Shown here one piece after another: positions 59,103 to 64,000 of a DNA stretch of 64,000 nt (positions within the stretch are counted from its first letter, which is position 1; the number at the start of each line of letters is the position of its first letter). The stretch is from Acinetobacter brisouisimilis (GTDB lineage: Bacteria; Pseudomonadota; Gammaproteobacteria; Pseudomonadales; Moraxellaceae). The DNA is taken from the NCBI RefSeq assembly GCF_000368265.1, contig NZ_KB851218.1, positions 62,001-126,000 of the forward strand. The letters are read 5' to 3'. The notes beneath the pieces are model-generated. The model saw only the letters and a program-made list of their open reading frames with translations. It did no database searches and had not been told where the DNA came from. The position numbers and the translations under genes were made by a program.

Positions 59103-59978
59103 ATGTCTAATTTACGTCAACGCTTTTATATTGAAAACTGCCCTGTTCGTGGCGAAGTGGTTCATCTGGAAGAAGCGCTGCAAACCATTTTGCAGCAGCG
59201 TCAGTATCCACAAGCTGTACAGATTTTACTGGGTGAAATGCTCAGTGCCACAGCGCTACTTGCCAGCACCTTAAAGATTAAGGGGCGTATCAGCCTGCAA
59301 ATTCAGGCACAAGGCACGTTTAAATGGGCGATGGCAGAATGTAACCATGTGGGTGAAGTACGTGCTTTAGCCGACTTTGAAGCAGACCCACGCTTTGAAC
59401 AGGCTACGGACAGTAGCACAGTGTTAGCTGCATTAAGCCAACCTGTATTATTTATCAATATCGAACCTGAGTTTGGCGAGCGTTATCAAGGGATTGTACC
59501 TTTAGATCAACCAAATCTGGCAAGCTGCCTGATGCAGTACTATGATTTGTCAGCACAAATTCCAACGCATATTGTCTTGGCAAGCAATGAAAAACGCACA
59601 GGTGGTTTACTGATTCAGCTTCTGCCGCGTAACAGCGAAGAAGAACAGCGTTTTGTCGATGAAGACTTGTGGCCTCGTCTGATTATGCTGACCGAAACCC
59701 TGAAAGCTGAAGAATTAACAGGCCTAAGCGCCAATGAAATTCTGTACCGTTTATATAACGAAGAAGATGTACGTTTACCTGAACTGGAACAGCTTCAATT
59801 TGGTTGCACCTGTTCTAAAGAAAAATGTGCCAATGCCCTGATTCAAATTGGCGTTTCTGCAGTCAAAGAAACACTGGAATTTCAAAATCCGATCGAGATG
59901 GACTGCCAGTTCTGCAACACCAAATATCAGTTTACCGCTGAAGAAGCACTTGGCTTGTTTGGCGAGCATCTCAGTTAA
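59103..59978 (+). CDS. hslO: Redox-regulated chaperone Hsp33
   Basis: Hsp33 is a holdase activated by oxidation and unfolding. The 291-residue protein ends with the zinc site CTC in FGCTCSKEKCANAL and CQFC in DCQFCNTKYQF, spaced as in the CXC-X(27-32)-CXXC motif. The N-terminal domain has LRQRFYIENCPVRGEVVHL. I start at 59103, with TTGGAG 6-7 bases upstream, not at the earlier in-frame Met at 59091. Confidence 0.95.
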   Translation: MSNLRQRFYIENCPVRGEVVHLEEALQTILQQRQYPQAVQILLGEMLSATALLASTLKIKGRISLQIQAQGTFKWAMAECNHVGEVRALADFEADPRFEQATDSSTVLAALSQPVLFINIEPEFGERYQGIVPLDQPNLASCLMQYYDLSAQIPTHIVLASNEKRTGGLLIQLLPRNSEEEQRFVDEDLWPRLIMLTETLKAEELTGLSANEILYRLYNEEDVRLPELEQLQFGCTCSKEKCANALIQIGVSAVKETLEFQNPIEMDCQFCNTKYQFTAEEALGLFGEHLS

Positions 59979-59992
59979 ATGAATCAATTTAA

Positions 59993-60023
59993 GATGAATT
60001 GAAGAACCACTTCAATTCATCTA
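59993..60023 (+). terminator. Hairpin after hslO (probable terminator)
   Basis: Perfect 13-base arms AGATGAATTGAAG and CTTCAATTCATCT flank AACCA. The stem is stable, but only AACTTAT follows instead of a T-run, so termination may be weak. Confidence 0.6.
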
Positions 60024-60258
60024 ACTTATAGACAGCAGCTCCCATACGGGATATAAAAAATTAATTTCATAAACTAGCCTGTACCCATCAAACTTTCTGC
60101 TGACGATAACCTTCCTTTACCCACATTAAGCTCAATAGAGCGAATCACTGCGTTGAATCTCACAGCAAAACTGAGAAACCGTATTTTGTGAAAATACTTC
60201 TATGCGATGAATTTTAAAATTTCACGATCTTTATATTCAATTGAATGCACAACGCCTG

Positions 60259-60286
60259 TTGAAATCTATGAAAATCGTTTCATAAT
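60259..60286 (+). promoter_or_regulatory. Possible sigma-32-like promoter of cbpA
   Basis: TTGAAA (-35-like) and TTTCATAAT (-10-like) are about 13 bases apart, 35 bases before the cbpA start. The -10 has lost the C-run of the heat-shock consensus, so this is a weak match. Confidence 0.25.
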
Positions 60287-60319
60287 GAGGAAAAGATAAC
60301 CATAAACAGCGATAAAGCT

Positions 60320-61249
60320 ATGTCAAAAAATTACTACGAAGAACTAGGAGTCAACCGCAAGGCGAGCGCAGACGAAATCAAAAAAGCCTATCGCAAACTG
60401 GCGCGTAAATACCATCCTGACATTAGCAAAGAAAGTGATGCTGAAGCCAAAATGCAAGCCATTAATGTCGCCTATGACACGCTCAGCAACCCTGAAAAAA
60501 AAGCAGGATATGATCAAATGTTAGATCACCCACAGGGCTTTGCTGGTTTTGGTGGGCAAGCAGGTCAAGGCGGTTTTGATCAGGCCGAATTTTATCGTCA
60601 AGGCAATGCCTCAGATTTTCATGGTTTTGAAGATTTATTTGGGCGGTTTGGGTCAGGTTTTGGTGGGGCACAGCGTAAGCAGTCATCTTATCGAGGGGAA
60701 GATCAACACGCCAGTATTGAAGTGCCGATAGACGTTGCTTATCAGGGTACAACCCAACAAATTACGCTACAAATCCCCACCATCAATGCCTATGGTGAAC
60801 CCGAAGTCCAGCGTAAAACCTTACAAGTCAAAATTCCTAAAGGCATGAAAGAAGGTCAACAAATTCGCCTTTCTGGTCAAGGTCAGGTCGGAATACGTGG
60901 TGGAGCCAACGGTGACCTGTATATTGAAATTCGTTACCAAGATACCGACAGCGTTCGGGTTGAAGGCAGTGATGTCTATGTGACTGTGCCAATTAGCCCT
61001 TGGGAAGCAGCTCTCGGACATGGCATCACCGTAAATACGCCTGCAGGTGCATTACAGGTCAACATTCCTAAAAATGCAAAACAGGGCCAACAATTACGTT
61101 TAAAAGATAAAGGGATTCCCAATAAAACCGCAGGACATTTATATCTAATTCTCAATATCGTCTTTCCAAGTGCTCACAATGAGCAACAACAACATGCGTA
61201 TCAACAATTGGCGGCAAGTTTTCCAGACTTTAACCCGCGTCAAGGCTAA
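60320..61249 (+). CDS. cbpA: CbpA-type DnaJ-family co-chaperone
   Basis: The 309-residue protein has an N-terminal J domain with the essential HPD ([10 protein letters not shown]), a Gly/Phe-rich linker (about residues 75-120), and two beta-sandwich C-terminal domains (VEVPI-type substrate domains). It has no zinc-finger Cys, which separates it from DnaJ. It works with DnaK, and in E. coli CbpA also binds curved DNA. cbpM follows 11 bases later. Confidence 0.92.
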   Translation: MSKNYYEELGVNRKASADEIKKAYRKLARKYHPDISKESDAEAKMQAINVAYDTLSNPEKKAGYDQMLDHPQGFAGFGGQAGQGGFDQAEFYRQGNASDFHGFEDLFGRFGSGFGGAQRKQSSYRGEDQHASIEVPIDVAYQGTTQQITLQIPTINAYGEPEVQRKTLQVKIPKGMKEGQQIRLSGQGQVGIRGGANGDLYIEIRYQDTDSVRVEGSDVYVTVPISPWEAALGHGITVNTPAGALQVNIPKNAKQGQQLRLKDKGIPNKTAGHLYLILNIVFPSAHNEQQQHAYQQLAASFPDFNPRQG

Positions 61250-61260
61250 GGAGTTGAGCT

Positions 61261-61593
61261 ATGACTACTATTTATTATCGTGAAATTCTCTGTGATGACT
61301 GCACCGATTCGGAAATCATTGATGACCAACTCAGTTTCACTTTGACCCAATTTGCTGAGACATGTGGGCAATCACCAGAATGGATTCTGCAACTACTCGA
61401 ATACGACATCTTACCCACCCGTTCAGACACGGCAGAGCATGTTTTTTTAGGTGAAGACCTCAGTCGGGCACGCCGAGCCTATCGTTTACAACGAGACTTT
61501 GAAGCCTCGTTTTCAGCCGTTGCGATGATGCTTGATTTGATTGATGAGGTGCAAAAACTGCGTAAGCAAGTCAGACATGCGAACTTCGAATAA
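61261..61593 (+). CDS. cbpM: Chaperone modulator CbpM
   Basis: CbpM binds the CbpA J domain and inhibits it. The 110-residue protein has a MerR-like helix-turn-helix region (SFTLTQFAETCGQSPEWILQLLEYDIL) and a C-terminal helical part (LQRDFEASFSAVAMMLDLIDEVQKLR). An AAGGAG site precedes the start. The cbpA-cbpM pair is conserved. Confidence 0.9.
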   Translation: MTTIYYREILCDDCTDSEIIDDQLSFTLTQFAETCGQSPEWILQLLEYDILPTRSDTAEHVFLGEDLSRARRAYRLQRDFEASFSAVAMMLDLIDEVQKLRKQVRHANFE

Positions 61594-61765
61594 GTGGAGA
61601 ATTTTTACAAAATACAGGAATATTTTTTATACAAAGTACTGTAAAAAAACCAAATAATCACATAAGCTCTATAAGGAATTAAAAAACTCACAAGCATTAT
61701 AAATTGCGTTGCATTTGTTGATGCGGTGTAAATATAACAATCTAATACTCACACGAGGAGCAACT

Positions 61766-61987
61766 ATGTTTCCAGAATATCGCGCACTCATTAGCAAGTT
61801 AAAGCAGGAAGATGCTCATTTTTCCAAACTATTTGACGAACACAATGCAATTGATCATGAAATCATTCGTTTAGAGCAAGATCCCGTGACTTCTGGACTA
61901 GAAGAAATTGAAACGCTCAAACTGAAAAAACTTAAATTAAAAGAAGAACTGTACGATATGTTGAAACGTGCAGAGAGTGATATTTAA
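61766..61987 (+). CDS. YdcH-family DUF465 protein
   Basis: The 73-residue protein is a short helical coiled coil of the DUF465 group: FPEYRALISKLKQEDAHF, LFDEHNAIDHEIIRLE and LKKLKLKEELYDMLKRAE. Function is unknown; family members are small abundant cytoplasmic proteins. The Met at 61766, preceded by GAGGAG, is chosen over the longer open frame from 61709. Confidence 0.85.
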   Translation: MFPEYRALISKLKQEDAHFSKLFDEHNAIDHEIIRLEQDPVTSGLEEIETLKLKKLKLKEELYDMLKRAESDI

Positions 61988-62011
61988 ACGAGTTAACATT
62001 CGCTAACATCC

Positions 62012-62041
62012 AAAAAGACGGGTAATAACTCGTCTTTTTTA
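62012..62041. terminator. Terminator of the DUF465 gene
   Basis: AAAAAGACG pairs with CGTCTTTTT around a 10-base loop, followed by T. The A-run on the left lets it act also for the convergent HAD gene. Confidence 0.85.
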
Positions 62042-62081
62042 TTGTAAATTCAATAAGCTGAATCCTCAGCATCCAGCCAGT

Positions 62082-62927
62082 TTAAGCACTCTTTTTATGC
62101 AGACTATGAAATGGGAGTTGCCCCAGCAGCACCTGATCAATCACGTCGAGTACCACTTCTTGCTGGTTGTTTTTTTCGGTGACAAAGTTGGCTGCATGTT
62201 TCAGCTCATCAACAGCATTAGCAACCGCAAAGCCATAACCTGACTGTTTGACCATTTCAAGGTCATTGTAGTTATCACCAATCGCGAGCACCTGATCTGC
62301 CGAGACACTCCAGCGCTGTTGCAGTAATTGTAAACCGTGTGCCTTGTGGCGATTTGGCACAATCAGGTCAATAAAGCCAAAACCGCTCGACACCATTTTC
62401 ACCGAACCATTCGCAATAAATTCAAACTGCTGCAAATCATCGCACAGCGTTGAAAAATCATATTGTCGAGTATCTAAAGTGACTTTACAGATCTGATCTT
62501 GAGCCTGTGCCAAATCAGGAATTTGCTGTAGAGACTTGAAGTATTTGTTGAGTTTTTCCAGATTTTGCTCAGGGACTGCACGATCAATATACGCACCACG
62601 TTTCCCACAGAGAATCAGTGCACTTGCATAACGCTCTGCAATTGCTACACGCATATGATCTACCAAGTTTGCAGAGAAATGTGCAAATGAAACTTCTTGT
62701 TCCGCATCCACCACATAAGCACCATTTTCGGAGATAAAAGCAAGCTGGTGAGCAATCTCAGGAAAGTAATTTTTTAAGGTTGAAAGTTGATTGCCACTGG
62801 CAACTACAAAATGAATACCGCGTTGTTGAAGTTGTTGATACTGTTTTAAAAAGCGTGCTTTATTATATTTTTTATCTTCGTTAAGAAAAGTTCCATCCAT
62901 ATCTACTGCAATAATTTTAACTGTCAT
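62082..62927 (-). CDS. Cof-type HAD-IIB phosphatase
   Basis: The 281-residue protein has the HAD nucleophile motif IIAVDMDGTFLNED, the second motif VVASGNQLS, the Lys of motif III in RHKAHGLQLLQ, and the acidic motif GDNYNDLEMVKQSG. A Cof-type cap domain lies between. These enzymes dephosphorylate sugar phosphates, flavin precursors or pyridoxal phosphate; the substrate here is unknown. It stands alone. Confidence 0.88.
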   Translation of the reverse strand: MTVKIIAVDMDGTFLNEDKKYNKARFLKQYQQLQQRGIHFVVASGNQLSTLKNYFPEIAHQLAFISENGAYVVDAEQEVSFAHFSANLVDHMRVAIAERYASALILCGKRGAYIDRAVPEQNLEKLNKYFKSLQQIPDLAQAQDQICKVTLDTRQYDFSTLCDDLQQFEFIANGSVKMVSSGFGFIDLIVPNRHKAHGLQLLQQRWSVSADQVLAIGDNYNDLEMVKQSGYGFAVANAVDELKHAANFVTEKNNQQEVVLDVIDQVLLGQLPFHSLHKKSA

Positions 62928-63222
62928 TTACACCTCAGGTTTTGTTTTTGTTCATCCCATTATGCACACAAAGGATTGCGGTTTTGTGAAAAAAATTAGA
63001 CTAAAGGCGAATATTTTTGAAGTTCATATTACAAAAGCATCAGTAAATCACTTTCAGTCTTGGAGAATGATGCAAGAACAAACGGTACAACATCCATTTG
63101 CCCTTAAATATATAACTACTCTTAATCAAGCATCCAGCTTGCAACAACAAGAGTCCGCCATTTCAATATCTAAGCAATAGAATTCAGGCTAAGCGGCTTG
63201 ATAGCCTCATAGCCCGTCTGCT
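62928..63222. other. Intergenic region between two minus-strand genes
   Basis: This ~295-base gap should hold the HAD-gene promoter. An open frame on the plus strand (62962-63180) has no ribosome binding site or family pattern. A weak GGCT/AGCC stem near 63190-63215 is the only structure near the corA end. Confidence 0.45.
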
Positions 63223-64000
63223 TTATTTAAATTTAGTGATCTTTTCGACTTCTTTTAGGGTCTGCTTAATTGGCTCATAATCTAAAAACCAAAATAAGTT
63301 TACGCCACGATGATGGTGCTGCTGTGCCAGCATATCAATCACACTCTTTTCACCACGCCCCACCAAATGACGACGATAAAAATATATCACCAGCAGCACC
63401 GTACACATGAGCATCACGATCAGCATGACCCAAAAACCTACAGGGGATTTCAAGCCTGGAATAAATTCAAAATTCATTCCATAAACCCCTGTCAACAAAG
63501 TTAAAGGCGCAAATACTGCGGTAATGATGGCTAAAATTCGCATATTTTCATTGGTCTGATTGCTGATCGCCGAAAAATGCAGATCGATTGCTGCCTGAAT
63601 CGAACTACGCAAGCGTGCGGTATGTTTCTGAATCCGCTCAATATGGCTCACCAGATCGTTAATGCGCACCAACATAATATCGAGTGCTTCACGGTGTTGC
63701 TCACCCACCAAATGATGGTAGTTTTCTACAATTTCATCCCGCAGTTCCTGCAAGGTTTCAATCTGTTCTTCGCATAGATTTTCGACTTGCTGGAATGCCA
63801 TGTTTTCCTGCAGTAACTGATGCCATTGCTTGAAATTCCCATGCCCTTGCAACAGCTCACGCTGCCAATATTCTACGCGGCGCGTCAATGGTGACCGTAA
63901 CTCCAGATAATCATCAATCATGCTATTTAAAATACGCAATGACAGATTCAGAGGAGTATTGGGAAGTTTACGTAGACGATTTTGTTCTTCAGGCGAACGA
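63223..64000 (-). CDS. corA: CorA-family magnesium/divalent cation transporter, N-terminus beyond window
   Basis: CorA channels carry Mg2+, Co2+ or Zn2+ into or out of the cell. Visible are a long helical cytoplasmic part with a charged coiled-coil stretch, then two C-terminal membrane helices (ILAIITAVFAPLTLLTGVYG and a second) with the GMN signature in VYGMNFEFIP. The frame stays open past 63939 to the right edge, so the start is outside the window; the TTG near 63939 is internal. Family members with GMN and a following positively charged tail include ZntB-like zinc transporters. Confidence 0.9.
   Translation of the reverse strand, partial: RSPEEQNRLRKLPNTPLNLSLRILNSMIDDYLELRSPLTRRVEYWQRELLQGHGNFKQWHQLLQENMAFQQVENLCEEQIETLQELRDEIVENYHHLVGEQHREALDIMLVRINDLVSHIERIQKHTARLRSSIQAAIDLHFSAISNQTNENMRILAIITAVFAPLTLLTGVYGMNFEFIPGLKSPVGFWVMLIVMLMCTVLLVIYFYRRHLVGRGEKSVIDMLAQQHHHRGVNLFWFLDYEPIKQTLKEVEKITKFK

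Larger units (their letters stand above)
59979..60319. other. Intergenic region hslO-cbpA with hairpin and possible heat-shock promoter
   Basis: The left end holds a 13-base stem (59993-60023) after hslO. A TTGAAA at 60259-60264 with CATAAT at 60281-60286 could be a poor sigma-32 promoter for cbpA. A 30-codon open frame beginning near 60206 has no ribosome binding site and is not supported. Confidence 0.45.

Noticed and set aside
60206..60298. 30-codon ORF just before cbpA
   Set aside because: There is no ribosome binding site and its composition matches non-coding AT-rich sequence.
62962..63180. 72-codon ORF on the plus strand between the HAD and corA genes
   Set aside because: No ribosome binding site, no family pattern, and the region must hold the HAD promoter.

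Overview
The window is chromosomal DNA of a gammaproteobacterium, almost certainly an Acinetobacter (species not resolved). The evidence is moderate AT-richness, the protein sequences throughout, and the gene order iscX-ndk-rlmN-pilF-rodZ-ispG-hisS-yfgM-bamB-der. That order is shared with Pseudomonas, apart from the isc operon, which is not next to iscX here. I see no rRNA or tRNA genes, CRISPR array, insertion sequence or prophage. The content is mostly housekeeping with a few accessory loci.

Layout. 1-1.5 kb: end of secD, then secF and a terminator. 1.5-2.1 kb: a 4'-phosphopantetheinyl transferase. 2.3-11.9 kb: a long minus-strand cluster from iscX to der covering Fe-S, nucleotide, tRNA/rRNA modification, isoprenoid, pilus, outer-membrane and ribosome-assembly functions. 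11.9-13.7 kb: a PAP2 phosphatase and a GT4 glycosyltransferase. 14.2-15.1 kb: an orphan Glu/Asp-type binding protein. 15.2-18.7 kb: ilvI-ilvH-ilvC behind a long leader holding a possible 42-residue ORF. 18.9-23.7 kb: a DUF4124 protein, then leuS-lptE-holA. 23.7-28.5 kb: a MacA-MacB-TolC-type tripartite export operon. 28.5-33 kb: fabI, a Bax-inhibitor-like membrane protein, a DAO-type oxidoreductase and orn.

33-38.9 kb: rsgA, then rhodanese-grxC-secB, a PAS-GGDEF diguanylate cyclase, an AarF/UbiB-like protein and a HopJ-family protein. 39.2-40.1 kb: DUF190-crcB behind a fluoride riboswitch whose pseudoknot can be read from the sequence. 40.1-47.1 kb: a GFA protein, a TIGR03862-type flavoprotein with a divergent TrmB-like methyltransferase, yacG, an MBL hydrolase, hemH, a DUF4062 protein, murI and a DUF1285 protein. 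47.3-49 kb: ETF-ubiquinone oxidoreductase. 49.2-51.7 kb: an HvfA-HvfB-HvfC-type RiPP metallophore locus with tusA upstream. 51.8-54.6 kb: corC-lnt and a small membrane protein. 54.9-64 kb: priA, a KefB/C-type antiporter, hslO, cbpA-cbpM, a YdcH-family protein, a Cof-type HAD phosphatase and most of a corA gene that runs off the right edge.

The strongest candidate for an under-described system is the hvfABC-like locus: a secreted precursor with a duplicated DASCG motif, a DUF692/MNIO maturase and its DUF2063 partner. Next come the unusual expression platform of the fluoride riboswitch, the possible leader ORF of the ilv operon, the TrmB-like protein lacking canonical residues, and the DUF4062 protein.
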